Notes: generated from the letters alone by a model not told the origin. A stretch of DNA of 64,000 nt from Limonium bicolor (GCA_023374045.1 CM041780.1:89183627-89247626), one strand, 5' to 3'; counted from the stretch's first letter, positions 1-12,560 are shown. Numbers and translations: made by a program.

Positions 1-1422
1 TTCTTGATGATCCCGATGATGATAATCCTGATGATAATGGATGATATTCCTCCCCACACCAAACGATGCTCTTGCTGATAATGATGATGATAAAACTGAT
101 GATACTCAATCCCCTCAAACTCCACAGCAAACTCCTGCAAACTCAGTTGCATCTTCCCAACCAAGCCTCACTCCTTCTCACACAACTACTGTCGTGTCCT
201 CCTCTTCTCAAAATAATCAATCCAGAAGGCCTTGGAAGTACTCCTCCTCTCATCTAAAGGACAACATAATCAGTGACCCATCTCTTGGTATCCAAACTCG
301 AGGGGATTTCTATCATAGTCCCTGTGCATATAATGCTTTTATCTTCACCATTGAGCCGAAAAATATCAATCAAGCCCTTGCGGATCACGATTGGATAATG
401 GCTAGGCAAGAAGAATTAAATTCACTAGAAAGGCACTCTGTCTGGCGACTTGTTAAAATTCCACCCAATACTCGTGCCACTGGCACTAAGTGGGTCTTTA
501 GAAACAAGCTGGATGACTCTGGCAACATCTCCCGCAACAAAGCAAGGCTGGTTGTTCAAGGATACACTCAAGCTGAAGGAATTAATTATGAGAGATTTTG
601 CACCAGTGGATCGGATTGAGGCCATCAGAATTCGCGTGGCTTACACAACCTTTCGAGGATTTAAACTTTACCAAATGGATGTCAAGGCTGCTTTTCTTCA
701 TAGATACATGGACAGAGATGTTTATGTCACTCAACCTCTTGGGTTAACCGATCTAATCCATCCGAAGTATGTATACAAGTTGGAGAAGGCTCTCTACGGT
801 TTCAAGCAGGTTCCTCGTATCTCATATGACCGCCTCTCTTCCTTCCTAATCACTCATAGATTTTCTTGAGATAAGGTGGATCAGAAAATATTTACTCTTG
901 AAGAAGGCAATGAGCTGCTCATTGTTCGAATAAATGTTTATGATATTATTTATGGCTCCACGAGTCCTCTTCTTTGTGATTACTTTTCCAGTTTAATTAG
1001 CGGTGAACTTGAGATGAGTGCCTTTGGAGAACTAAAGTTCTTCCTCGAACTTTAAGTTGTGCAACAAGACATAGGCACTCACATTCATCAGAGAAATATA
1101 TTCAAGAACTTCTTATCAAGTATAAGATTCAAGATGCTAAACCCCTTGCGACTCTCATGTCTCCAACCAACCATCCCAATATAGATGAAAAAGGGCTCAC
1201 AACAGATGTCTCTCTTTATAAAGAAATGATTGGTTCCCTTCTATATTTAGTAGCTAGTTTCCTTGACATTATGTTTGTTGTCTGTCTCTGTGCAAGGTTC
1301 CAAGCCAATCCAAAGGCATCTCACTTACAGTGTGTCAAACGAATTGATTGTTATCTTAAGAGCACTGAGGACCACTATCTCTGGTATCCCAGTTCTCCTG
1401 ACTTCACTTTAAGTGGGTATAG
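1..1422 (+). pseudogene. pol: Ty1/copia element K, broken pol (end of integrase linker, RT, start of RNase H)
   Basis: This is the 3' half of a copia polyprotein, close kin of element S (13862-23121). An acidic Asp-rich linker (1-120) leads into a reverse transcriptase with recognisable blocks: [12 protein letters not shown] near 484-520, KARLVVQGY near 540, YQMDVKAAFLH near 671-700 and KALYGFKQVPR near 785-815. It is dead: the frame shifts near 590 just after EGINYE, a stop follows near 868, further stops lie in the thumb (about 1053), and the catalytic YVDD near 930-945 reads NVYD. The 5' part lies left of the window. The reading breaks off in RNase H at 1422, where solo LTR B is inserted, and resumes at 2996 in the same protein motif. 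Confidence 0.93.
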
Positions 1423-2995
1423 TGCAAAAGGTTATTTTTGATATATTAAAAACTACGAAATTAATCCTAGAAATTAATAAATAAAATAAACCTACGGGTT
1501 GCAAAATAATTCCTGGTCATAGCAGTAAAGTAATATGAGCAACCGGGGTATCGAAACAGGGGACTAAGAAAATAAATTTAATCCTAGCAAAGGCTGTAAA
1601 TCGAGGGAAATTGTTGATCAATAAAATAGAAAACAAGCAAAGAGTAACTGATAATAATATAACGAAAGCGGAACTCCGGATTCAGGTGGTTTTTCCTAGT
1701 TAAGTCTTGCAGTTCTATCACCAGTTGATTAGGGAATAGGGTTCGGCAAATTCTAACAAGTTTCTAAATGACTAAATCCTAGCCAATTGGAACTCCACTG
1801 TGTAGAAGGCGATAGATTAAATCATAAACCTATCACTACTAACGTAGAGGGAATAAGCATACGAATTTAAATTGCATCTGAAGGCTAACTCATCAATCAG
1901 ATAAAACTCTCCACAGATTAACAGATTATAATGACCTAGCTATCAATCACGGATCAGATCTTGACAACCTTCGCAAAGCTAAAAAATAAAATAGCAAGTT
2001 TCATTGATAGCGCAAACAAGACTTATAATCTGAAACAAACCCAAATTTAATCCCATCTCGACTGATAACAAAACTACAAAACCTAACTATATACAACCAC
2101 CATTCCCCAGAGATTATTCCCTTAGCCAAGCATAGCAACAGAAGAAATAATAAGAGAAGAAGGTGTAGAAATCATCTCTATGTCGGATCCAAAGATTTGC
2201 AAGGAGTCGGGCTGATCAGATAGAAGAAATCGAGCAGAAATTCTCCTCCTGATTTTGGGGGAGAGAACGGCGCTGTGTTCCAGTCTTTGAAAGGGTCTTG
2301 CCTCTGATTTTCTGAATCGTGAATGTCTTACCTAATCTCTCTCACGAACGCCTTTAAAAAGAAATTTTCGGACATAAAATACACACGTCCGGCTCACCTG
2401 TCCGGGTCACTTTGCCGGACATGAGATAGAGTGTCAGGCGAGTTTTTTCTCGTTTGTGAGATGTCCGGCTTTACGTCTGGATCAGTTAGCCGGACACCCC
2501 GGGTGGACGCGTATATGTATCGAAATCTTCGTGTTGCACTCGTGGTCGTAAATATTTTTGTCCTTCTGAGCGCGTCTGGGTCACAGGGTCGGACATGTCA
2601 TCCGGACATGTTAAAGCTTCGACTGGTGAGATTTTAGTCATGTCCGGCTCAGCGTCCGCACCAGTTTGCCGGACAGGTTACAACGTGTCCGGGAAACTGG
2701 GTCGGACGTAAGTCCGGACGTGTGTATATTTGTGCCTTTTTTTTCCGCAAACTTCGGCAGGGTCCAGATTCTTCATTTGAGCTCCGATTTGCTCCCCGTT
2801 TGCGGTGTTGGAAAGATCTTGAGGAAAAATATGCATTTTCACCATCATTTCCTGATTTTAAAAGATAAATTTGCATCAGTTCTTGCCCAAAGTAAGACTC
2901 ATGAAAAGTATAGGATAAGTGTGAGAAAGCGCATAAAAGTGTTACATAAAATAAGAATTTAACACCTATAAACTATATCAACTTCACACTTATCA
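1423..2995 (-). mobile_element. Solo LTR B of a Tat/Athila-like Ty3/gypsy element
   Basis: A 1573-bp segment starts TGCAAAAGG and ends CTTATCA on the plus strand. It is flanked by the 5-bp direct repeat TATAG (1418-1422 and 2996-3000) inside the RNase H motif GYS/DSDFAS of element K. There is no internal region, so it is a solo LTR left by LTR-LTR recombination. Read on the minus strand it begins TGATAAGTG, as LTR H (61573) does, and the two share diverged blocks such as AATCTGTGGA followed by AGTTAG and CAGATGCAA (plus-strand 1865-1925 against 62535-62580). It holds a GC-rich inverted-repeat cluster at 2386-2722 in its U3 half. Orientation and family rest on this similarity to H. Confidence 0.88.
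2386..2722. repeat. CpG-rich inverted-repeat cluster in LTR B
   Basis: About five imperfect units pair GTCCGG with CCGGAC around 20-30 bp spacers, for example GTCCGG near 2387 against CCGGACA near 2414, and GTCCGG near 2462 against CCGGACA near 2493. The surrounding LTR is AT-rich, so the block stands out. It lies about 270-610 bp from the minus-strand LTR start, and a weak TATA-like TTTTAAAGGC sits just downstream (near 2350 on the minus strand). Confidence 0.75.
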
Positions 2996-3545
2996 TATAG
3001 TGACTCTGACTTCGCTAGTTCCTAGCTCGACAGAAAGAGCACATCTGGTACTACCCAGTTTCGTGGTCTCTACCTCGTCGCCTGGAGCTCCAAGAAGTAG
3101 AACACAGTGGCACTCTCTTCAGTAGAAGCTGAATATGAGTCCGTTGTTGGTTGTTGCATTCAGATCATTTGGATAAAGAACCTTTTAGAAGATTACCATA
3201 TCCTTCCCACTTGTACTTCAATATTTTGTGATAACAACAGTGCAATTGACTTGTAAAAAAAACCTGTTCATCACTCCAAGACAAAACATATTGAAATTAT
3301 ACATCATTTTTTGAGGGATTGTGCTGTTAAACTTGCATGCATTTCATCTACAGATCAAATGGCGGATATTTTCACAAAGCCACTTCAACGAGGGCCTTTT
3401 GAAGCACTTCGGCTGCAACTTGGGATGACTCACTCTGGCTAACTAAGGTTGTATCTCCTTTTCCTTTTCACTGATATCTAAACTGGGTGATTGAGTCTAT
3501 TTTCCTACCTGAGTCTGCGTGTCATTATTTTCCTGAAAACGTAAG
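2996..3545 (+). pseudogene. pol: Ty1/copia element K, rest of RNase H and polyprotein end
   Basis: The reading resumes after the TATAG duplication with SDSDFAS, then LDRKSTSGT, VAWSSKK, LSSVEAEYES, IFCDNNSAIDL and DQMADIFTKPLQRGPFEAL, the usual closing blocks of copia RNase H (catalytic D, E and D recognisable). In-frame stops near 3028, 3093 and 3254 disable it. The polyprotein ends near 3440. Sequence to about 3545 still resembles the S element at 19795-19905, downstream of its pol. No third ORF or 3' LTR follows, so K is truncated or interrupted near 3545. Confidence 0.88.
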
Positions 3546-3754
3546 ATTTGGTTCTATACGTTAACACTAAGAAACTATCACCGATAAATTGAACACCAAG
3601 AAATATAGTGGTTCGGTCCATGATTGACCTACATCCACTTTCTCACAATGTTTCATTCTTCTCTTTGTGTTTAGAATTACAATCCTAGAGAGCATTTCTA
3701 CGTGTTTCCCTTTCTTCTAATGTTGTTGTCCCCCTACAAATGAGCCCGTCATCT

Positions 3755-3764
3755 CTATTTATAG
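3755..3764 (-). promoter_or_regulatory. Candidate TATA box in LTR-like sequence
   Basis: The minus strand reads CTATAAATAG, close to the plant TATA consensus. It lies about 130 bp downstream (in minus-strand sense) of a GC-rich inverted-repeat block, the same layout as LTR H (62034-62041). No transcript evidence is available from the sequence. Confidence 0.4.
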
Positions 3765-3893
3765 ACTTCCTAGAGTGAAGTCTATCTCTTAACCCTAGTG
3801 CATGCGCTATTACTTTATTGAAGCGGCCTTCCTAACTTGGCACTTTTCCCCTTATAAAGTCTTTCGGTCCAAAAGTGTGGAGTACGGGGTACG

Positions 3894-4085
3894 ACACCCG
3901 GATGCGGAAGACGGGACGTGGGATGTGGCACCCGGTCATAGAGTGCCGGGTGCAGGATCCGGGACCCGGTCATGAGGTCTAGTGCCCGAACATAGAACTG
4001 TGCAGGGACCCGGAGTGACGCTTGGTTCCTAGATTGGAGCCTGGACAGGGTCCTGAAGGGGGGATCGGGGCCTGAACTGGGATCT
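3894..4085. repeat. CpG-rich inverted-repeat block
   Basis: The motif ACCCGG and its complement CCGGGT recur. A perfect pair is CACCCGG (3929-3935) with CCGGGTG (3946-3952). GATCCGGGACCCGGTC follows near 3956. The block stands out against AT-rich flanks and is placed upstream of the minus-strand TATA motif at 3755-3764. Confidence 0.6.
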
Positions 4086-4440
4086 AAGGTCTGGACGCTT
4101 TGACCCTTTTGTCTCGTCATATTTTTTCCCTCTTCATCAGTCCCACAAGTTCTACTTTTTGGCACTTGAAAAAGTGGAACTTAAAAAGAAAGTTAAAAAT
4201 TTACACTCTTCTTCTTCTTCTTCTTTTTTTTCTTTCTCCCATCTCCTAGTCCCACAAGTTCTTTTTCTTTAGCTTTTACAAAGAAAAATGAACTTACAAA
4301 AAAGTTTGGTAAAAATAGTACAATCAAAGTCCCACTAGTGCATCTGATAAATTTGGAATACTCTGGAACATATATCTTCGAGATAATACATCGTTGATGG
4401 ATAGATCCTCTGATCTTTGATATGCAATATTAAGAAGGCC

Positions 4441-4480
4441 AGAAATCCAGAAATCTAGAAGTCCAGAAATCAAGAATTCC
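4441..4480. repeat. 8-bp tandem array, five units
   Basis: Five consecutive 8-bp units vary around AGAAATCC (AGAAATCC, AGAAATCT, AGAAGTCC, AGAAATCA, AGAATTCC). No function can be inferred. Confidence 0.8.
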
Positions 4481-4777
4481 ATAATAAGATCTTTGTAAAG
4501 AAGGCCAAAGGTTCTTTTAATAGAACTACTCACTTTCTCACTTTTGTAGGTTGAATGTATGATGATTCAATCTTTTCTTACAATATCCAAAGGATGATAA
4601 TTCCCTTAAAGGGAGGACAAAGGTAATATATTTTCCCAACTTTGCTTATGCTAGCCAAAGGATGGTACTTGTGATTCAAGTATGGAGTGGCGTCCCACAC
4701 CTAACAATTCACCCATTACAGGCGACCAGAGGTCCTGATGGATCCAGAGATGGGTTTTTGGTTGGAACGATGGCCGA

Positions 4778-5045
4778 GCATGATAGCCCAAGTTGGCACG
4801 TTGGTTGGGCATGATAGCCCAAGTTGTTACTTTCAAGGCGTGATAGCCTGTAGGTGTTGCTTTCAAGGCATGATAGCCTATAGATGTTATTTGTCAAGGC
4901 ATGATAGCCTGTAGGTGTTGCTTTTTTCAAGGCATGATAGCCTGTAGATGTTACTTTTCAAGGCATCATAGCCGTAGGTGTTGTTTTTTCAAGGCATGAT
5001 AGCCTGTAGGTGTTGCTTTTCAAGGCATGATAGCCTGTAGGTGTT
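4778..5045. repeat. 31-bp minisatellite, nine units
   Basis: The core CATGATAGCC recurs with its TGATAGCC part at about 4781, 4812, 4841, 4871, 4902, 4935, 4967, 4998 and 5029, a period of 29-33 bp. Later units follow the pattern core, then TGTAGGTGTTGCTTTTCAAGG, with small T-run length changes. The first two units are diverged (CCCAAGTTG after the core). The array stops about 40 bp before LTR A. The minus strand stays open through part of it (repeating GYHAL residues), which I read as an accident of the unit. Confidence 0.93.
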
Positions 5046-5086
5046 TCTTTTACTAAGAGGGCCTTTGAAAGCACCATGGACTAGAG

Positions 5087-8000
5087 TGAAATACCCCAAA
5101 CTAATTAAACATTGATTAAAAATTTAATCAATTAAATTAAGGCCTAAACATGCCTTAAAATCAATTTAAAAAACAATAATGGTCAACATAAAGCAATTAT
5201 TGCACCCTTTGACCATTTATGCCAACATATGCCCAAATGAACTCCTTAGGACCGAAAACTTTGTCCTAAGAATTATAATACATAAATGAATGTAATAAAT
5301 TTATGGACAATACTCCAACATCATGAACAAGCATTAACATGCTTAAAAGTCACTTAGGGCAAAAGTGCTCTAAACAAGCCTTAAAGGTCTTGTGATGTCC
5401 GTTGATTTTAAATTGGATTACTAAGCTTAGTAATCTGTAATGGATGTAATTAATCAATTACCAAAGAAAACCAAGCTCAAAAAAAGGTTTAACACAAAAT
5501 GTGCACTAATCTTCCTTAAAGCGCATTTTTAGAGATTGTCTTCAGAATGAGTTTTGTTTGATTGTAGGGCCTTGATTAGCCTTAAATATACTAATGTTAC
5601 ATAATGTATCACATTAGAATGTCTAATTCAAAGGTTTTCAAAAAATCATAAATATGTGCCTTGATTATGAATAGTACTTTTATAACATGTAATTCTTTAA
5701 TCTAGTCAATGGTCAAACACTTCCCTTTGACCTTGACCATCCTATGCAGTTTAATGGGAGTATTTTCCTTATCAAACAGCCAGCCATATCTATATATACA
5801 TAAGACTCCAAAAGTGCCTTTATTAAAGGAAGATAACTACCACTTTACAACATAAGTTAATCAAACTTATTCTTCCCCCGTAACTACTTACTCCCCCTAT
5901 TTAGTGTGCCATCCTTATCCATTAGCAGACTTAAATGACCTTCCAAAGAGTCATAAAGTACTATATTATAAATATGAGTATATTTACATGTCTATACTTA
6001 ATATATATTAAAGCCAACGCAAACTCTCCCCATTGGCCTTGCATTTCCACCTGCCTAATGAACTTTCCCCATGCTGAAGAAACCCACATAAATATCTTCT
6101 ATGAGTCATCATGCACTATTTCCTTTCTATAACATTATCACTTTAAGAAGCCAAGTTTGACCACTCTTTTCACTTCCATCATTCCAGCCGTCTTCTTCAT
6201 CAGCTCAACCCTCTCTTTTTTCTCCTTTCAAACCGAGAAGAGCAACCAACTTCAATGGAGAAGACCTCTTAATCTAGGTAAGCTCCTAAGTCACATATGA
6301 GTTCATTCTCTTCCTCTCTTCTTCTCTTGTCAATGAGCTGATCAAATCCCATTTCCATCCTCTATTCCAGCGAGAGTTGATGCTCAAAGTTGGAGGGAAG
6401 TCTCGGCTGAAAATCACAATAGAGAAGAGGGGTTAGTTAAGTAACCAACTAAGGTAAAAATATGTCTAAAGTTTGTAAATCCTTCTCCATTCAATTTCCG
6501 GTTTTGTTCTTTCATTTCTTCAGCTTATTCCACTCCTCTTTAGGTGATTTTTCAGTAGGAAAATAGTTCTCTTCATGAGCTGCTTCATTTGGAGCTAGAG
6601 GACTCCATAAGTCATTTTCTTCAAGGTAAAACCCTAGACTTTTTCCCCTTGTTAACTACCGGTTTTACTTGATGAATGGTGTTTTAAACACCTTTCTTTA
6701 TCCTTAAAATCAGGTGGCAACAGCCCTTGCCAACCCTAAAAAACCAAAGTAAATATTATGCCATTACTAAGCTTAAACTAACATTAATGACCTATATATT
6801 ATATGGCTGATGTACGTTCTTTTCCATGCATGAACTGTTGGTGAAAACACCTTGGAATCTTGAAAAAAAATTCCTGCACAAACCGTAGGAAACAAGTCCA
6901 AATATAAAGCTTGGTAAAGTGAGTGTTTTACTCCTTAATAATGTTTATATGCTAAGCTTGTGTGTTAGTTATGTTCAAGAAACTAACCTAAACATTTTAT
7001 TTAAATTAGCCGTGAGCTTTGGAGGGCCTTGGCTGGTTTGATTTGCTTGAAAACAAAGTAAGTGTGCTTAACACCCTTATTATATATGGTTTTTATGTTA
7101 TTATGTGACATAAAAATGAAAGCCGAGAACAATAGAGTTAAAATGCTCAAACTATGTAATATAATGTCTTATGACATTTTAGTTGGTAATATAAGGTTTT
7201 GATGACATATAATATCATAGGAATTAAGTAAATAATTTTAGAGAACCTTAGGAAGAAACTATATAATAAGCCGTAACAATATAGTATTTCTTATGACATT
7301 TATGCCTAACATTTATTATATGTTAAGTGTTGTAACAAGGCCATGCTTTAGGCCATTTAATTTTATGTTGTATTAAGTTTAAAATGAATTTAAAATTAAA
7401 ATAAACATTTCCGGAAACCATTTAGGGTTAGTTTGTGATTAAAATAAATTTTTGGAGGCTAAATAAAAATTATAGCCGAAAACTATGTATTAAAAGCTTA
7501 TTATATGAATTTTATAAAGTTTTACAAAGTTTGGGGTCAAATGGTGATTTTGAAAAGATTCTGGTCAAAACCGTAATAAATAGAACTTGTGGTCAAAGTA
7601 TATTATAGGTCAACATTGACCAAGTTAAGAGCCTTGACCAAAATTTATAACATAAGTAATTAATTTATAAACTTATGGTAACATATTGAACTAAATGTTG
7701 AATTTATGAAACTATTGGGGTATAAAAAGTAAATACCGAAAGTTAGGGTTTAGATTGGTTAATATAACAGTTTATATCCTTAATATAAAGTTTGAGAATT
7801 TTTGGAGTTATATAAATAGCTATATTAATAAAAAGTGTATAACATATAGTTTCGTGACATATAGAAAGTATATAATATAAATTGGGGTCAATATGTAAAT
7901 AATGAAAAATGTTTGGGGCGGAAAAAGGATTTAAAAACCGCATGGGGTTGTTCGGAAATAAAACAATATGAAACTATATGTTGTATAAATAATGAATGTT

Positions 8001-11000
8001 AAAACCGTATAATATAACCTATATATTAACTTATATGATATATACGTGGTCAATGTGTAAATAAAGAAAATATAATGTGCTGGAAAAATAAACCCAAAAC
8101 AGATATAGAGCTGTTCGGTAATTATAAGCTATAAAAACCATGGGTTATAATGATTAATGAAATAAAATGTTATAATATATAGTATGTATAACATTATATA
8201 AAATAGGTGGCAAGATTGTAATTATGAGAATGTAATTGTGCTGGAAATAAAAACTAAAACTGACCATAGGTCTGTTCGAATTTTAAGGTTTATAAAACTA
8301 TATGATATATCTATTATAAAGTTTAAATGATATAATATATGATGTATATGATATGTTATAAAATAAGTGGTGTATTTGTAATAAAGAAAGAATAAGAGAG
8401 GTTAAAAAAATTTGAACTTATAAACATAAATGTCTCTTGCCAATGACTATAAGTTTTAGAAAACTATAGGTTATAATGTGATATAAAGTTTTGAATGTTA
8501 TAAAATATGAAATTTGTAACATGGTATAATAATGTGTGGTCATATTGTAATAAATGAGAACTATGGGAAATGATGAAATAATAAGTGTATATATATGCCT
8601 TGCGACAATTAAATGTAGTTTTCTTAAAACTATATATTATAATGTTAGGTGGGATATAAAAATATCATATTATATGGTATAAGATATAAGTGTAACATTG
8701 TATGATTTTATATGGTCAAAACATAATTTATTAAACTATATGTTAAAATCGCATATATAATATTCAAGAAATGAATTTATAAACTATGGTTTACAATGAT
8801 ATAAATACTATGGATATTATATAGTATTATGTGATTAAATGAAATAATTATCATTAACAATATTCACATGAAATAATGTGTCAATTAATGGAAAATGGAA
8901 TTTATAAACTAAGATTAGTATAAAATAAACCTTAGGAATTATTAAGCATATGTCATTTGATATTACAAAATATTAAGATAAAGTTCTTAATATAAATTGC
9001 ATCAAATAATGCAACAAATGAAAATAATCATCTTACATAAGATGAAAATAATGTGACACATAATATAAGAGTGTAACTCATGAAATATAGATGTATACGT
9101 ATATACATGTGTAACAAGCATGAATAAAATAAATACATATTAAGTATATGGTATAGTTAGAACTATATAATATAGTGCATGTATTCATGCAACTATATAC
9201 ATGCACTATATACTATATGACTAAGATCAAATGAAACAATATACATATATATATATATATATGCATGTGTAAACCGAGAGCATATGTAAGTATATACAAT
9301 ATGGTTTTTAATGTCATGTAATAATAAATGACAAGTGTTATGACATTAGTATAACTAAATACTATAAGTCATGCAATTACAAATTAAAGCATAGCTTATT
9401 AAGATGAATAATGAGATGTAAAATATATGGTACAATAATAAATGGTTAAATAATAATGCACTATAACATTAGTGCATGAGCATAATATAAGATGCGAATT
9501 AACGGTGCATATATACATGCAACCATATATTATAATAGTATATTCGTATACCTAACCAGAATGGTTAAACTTAGTACCTAAGTATGAACGTGAATGTGCA
9601 TTCGTATACTCGTAAAAAAGGAATAAATCCTAACATTTGAATACGATACAACTAAGACGTTTTAAAAAAAACCGACTCATTTAAATAAACCCGGGCGTTG
9701 GTAACTAATACGTACTACGAGTGACGAGTTTCGTATAACGATACCTTAACAATTAACTGTTGAAATCCGGGGAATGAAAGGTCGGGATTACTTGTATTGT
9801 TCAGATTTACCGAGCTTAAGTAAGTCATGTGGATTAACTTATATTGTGTTTGATATTTAGACCGTATCACCGATGGAGGCCCTCGACGAGCTAGTGGTCT
9901 ACTGCGCAACCTAGGTCTTGGTGAACGGTATGTAAAGGGGTCTGATCTGAGATGTCCTGAGGGCTTCCTCGGGCTCAGATATGTGTGTTGCATAACGTGT
10001 GTGATGCATGTATGTATGTGTGTGTGTATTGTAAATATGTTAAGTGATGTTTAATCGTTTAATTTTCCGCATCATTTAATTGTGCGCGAACGTCCTTCGG
10101 ATTTAATACTACGTCAACTATAGATCAACTTATATAAAACACATATACGTTTAGTGTGATGTGATTGATGTTATTTAATATAACACAACTAATACTACTA
10201 CTACTACTATGTATGTAATAACCTAAGTAAAGTACTTAGGTACGAGACGACATTGTCGATCTCTAGGGGCAGCTCTCGAATATATATGACCTAGAATACT
10301 TTTAGGCATGCGTAAGACCCTTAGGGCGGCTAAGTGATAAATGAATTCTCGATAACCTAAAATTATACCTTAGGTGTTCGACTAACTAATTAAACATATA
10401 ATGGATTTGGTGTGAAGAATAAGCCCAGTGAGTCTCGGACTGCTGGCTGCGCATGGAGATCTCTTGAGTGTTTTGCCCCGGATCAGGATTCTACTCTAGT
10501 TAAGCCCAAACGAGCGTACATAGATCGTTGGCCAGATTGTACCACTGATGGTACTCGGCTTTATGCCACAAACTAAATGACGTCTATTAGGCAAAGAGGA
10601 AATCCCGAGATCTTATATCTCTGGCAGAGTGCACTGCTGTTGGTGCCACCATGACGACTGTCCATAATTAAATACAAATACGGGTTGTCCTAACTTGACA
10701 CCCACTGACATTGTGTTGTGATGTAATGAGGACCCGGGGGGTCGTGTGATGAAATGAATAACCAGACCGTTACTAATGGCTACACGTATTGTTGTTATTA
10801 TTGATTGTGTTGTGTGCTGTTGTGTGTGATTTGTAGTGACTGCTTTACCTGTGTATTTTACCGCCATTCATGTGTTTACTGCTTTAATACACCTGTACAC
10901 CGGTAAAGCATGTAACGAACCTAATAATGACGACCATGACTATTAAGTGACCAATAGGGTCCAGGCCAGGCATACTCAGCGTTTATCACTGAGCCTTTAT

Positions 11001-11397
11001 GGCATATGTGCAGGTGATGATTATCGCTGAAGCCGAAGAGCGGGACCCGAGTAGTTAGGATTTATTTACCGCACGAGATCTCACAATGTATTAGGATGGT
11101 TGTTAGTTGAATGTGTTAATAATGTTGTATACAGTCGGGATTACCTAGACGCTCATTTGTCGTTAAAGTTACATTTGGTTTAGATTGATGTATAGGTTAG
11201 TATCTCGTTATCACTGCGGTCATGTATATACTACCCGTGTTGTTTCTTATTTAATTTACTTCTGCTTCTTTACTCGTATGGGAGAGTAATGGCATGTGAC
11301 ACCTGAGTGAGATTTATTACTGCATGACTTCCGTTGTGAGACGTTATTAATAAATGCTACGTGGGTGATTATTACGTGATTATGAGTGGGTGTTACA
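5087..11397 (+). mobile_element. 5' LTR of element A, 6.3 kb
   Basis: The LTR begins TGAAATACCCC and ends GGGTGTTACA, followed after AAAAG by an initiator-Met primer site at 11403. Its first 4.4 kb (5087 to about 9535) recurs as the 3' LTR at 25963-30349, by eye only a few percent diverged. At 6311 bp it is unusually long. It is very AT-rich and holds no protein domain; the short open frames at 5935, 7743, 9715 and 10613 have no recognisable homology. The palindromic arms TTGATTAAA and TTTAATCAA lie near the left end (5112-5131). The 5 bp before it are TAGAG; the matching right-hand copy is not visible because the 3' LTR is cut. Confidence 0.87.
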
Positions 11398-11402
11398 AAA
11401 AG

Positions 11403-11430
11403 TGGTATCAGAGCGGAGTACCGCTCTGAT
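11403..11430 (+). other. Element A primer-binding site inside a hairpin
   Basis: TGGTATCAGAGC (11403-11414) is the complement of the 3' end of plant initiator Met tRNA, 5 bp past the LTR end. The sequence folds: ATCAGAGCGG (11407-11416) and CCGCTCTGAT (11421-11430) are perfect complements around AGTA. The right arm repeats GCTCTGAT, the sense sequence of the tRNA end itself. Confidence 0.85.
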
Positions 11431-12483
11431 GACGAGATAATAGGATTTAGGACAGTGAGTCTAGGATTTGGGAAATACGGGAAACATTTGTGAGGTACGA
11501 AACGTCTTCACTTTAATGAATTTATGTGTTAGCAATGCCTTTGGCTTGCAAGTGTTAGCCCATGAGGCACACAAATGTGTTTGATTATGATATGGTAAGT
11601 TATCGAGTAACGAGAAGACGTACGGTAATACCGATGTCTAGTGGTGGTGCGGGCCAAGAAGCTGGCCAGGGGCATAAAGGCCCGGGAATATTACTCCCGT
11701 TATGGACCAGCTTAGAGCTCAGTCAGAAGGAGACATATGAGCGTCGCGAGTACATTGGCGACAGTCCACTTACATGTGGAAGTCCAGTATGGACTACCGC
11801 CGACAGTACCCCTCCCGCCACAACCCAATGAGTTTAATACTACTGAAAAACGTGAACCCCCGAGTAAAAGGAAGAGTCTAGTAAGCCCAATAGTCCGCTT
11901 AAGCGACTTCGTACTGAAAGTATAAAATCTTACACTTATAACGTTAATAAAATTCAATACCCTACCTTCCTTATAATGCCAAACGAGATAGTGATAGGCA
12001 CCGCCGGGGGCGAGCGCCATTGCTACGGTAAACATTGTGGAAAGGTTCACCTAAGACACCAGGACAAGCAGATCGGGAGCATCCTGAGCTCCGCGGGACC
12101 GTCACCAGTAATGGGAACATTGAACTACCATGCTATTGTATTATAATACCAAACTGTAAACTTAAACCGCATTGTGAGTATGGGGAATTTTGTAAAGGAG
12201 CACCCGTTTCGTTACATCCGAATTCCGTACCTAATATTATGTACGTTATACTGCAGCACTAGAACCTTTTCGTGACGACATATCAGAATGAACAAAATTC
12301 CAAGCGTTAATCTATAATGAATTGAGTGTGAGGTAGAACCTTGACATCCTGATAACAACATGGTCAGGAAAATCATCCAACCATACTATCATCCTTTCAG
12401 TGAGAATTGCTTTAATCTTACTTACACAACCGAAGCGATAGCAAGATGAACAAGTCTGAAACTGAAAACTCTACTTGCATGGC

Positions 12484-12560
12484 GCGCTTGCCACTGCAAG
12501 CGCTAAGTTAAACAATGTACTAATAATTCTGTCTACCTCGCACACTTGCTACTGCAAGTG
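12484..12560. repeat. Two small hairpins in element A interior
   Basis: GCGCTTGC (12484-12491) pairs with GCAAGCGC (12496-12503) around CACT, and CACTTGC (12543-12549) pairs with GCAAGTG (12554-12560) around TACT. The two differ by one compensated pair (G-C against A-T). The equivalents in D and F are 20-bp perfect palindromes with the same CTTGC/GCAAG arms. Confidence 0.8.

Larger units (their letters stand above)
3546..4767. other. Unassigned LTR-like sequence, no gene seen
   Basis: No coding frame resembles a known protein. On the minus strand there is a TATA motif (3755-3764), with a GC-rich block upstream of it at 3894-4085 and GGACCGAACCACTATATTTC downstream, a layout typical of U3/R sequences. 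I could not find convincing TG...CA ends or a direct repeat, so an LTR remnant is an inference. The text AGTCCCACAAGTTC recurs near 4138 and 4247. A CTT microsatellite lies at about 4208-4228. Confidence 0.45.

Noticed and set aside
3815..4165. 116-codon minus-strand frame rich in Pro, Arg and Thr
   Set aside because: It overlaps the CpG-rich inverted-repeat block; composition, not conservation, explains it.
4778..5045. Possible CRISPR-like regular repeats
   Set aside because: Units are contiguous without unique spacers, in a plant retrotransposon context; it is a minisatellite.
9240..9262. AT dinucleotide runs (also near 30070 and 53100)
   Set aside because: Common low-complexity sequence in AT-rich LTRs; no specific signal.
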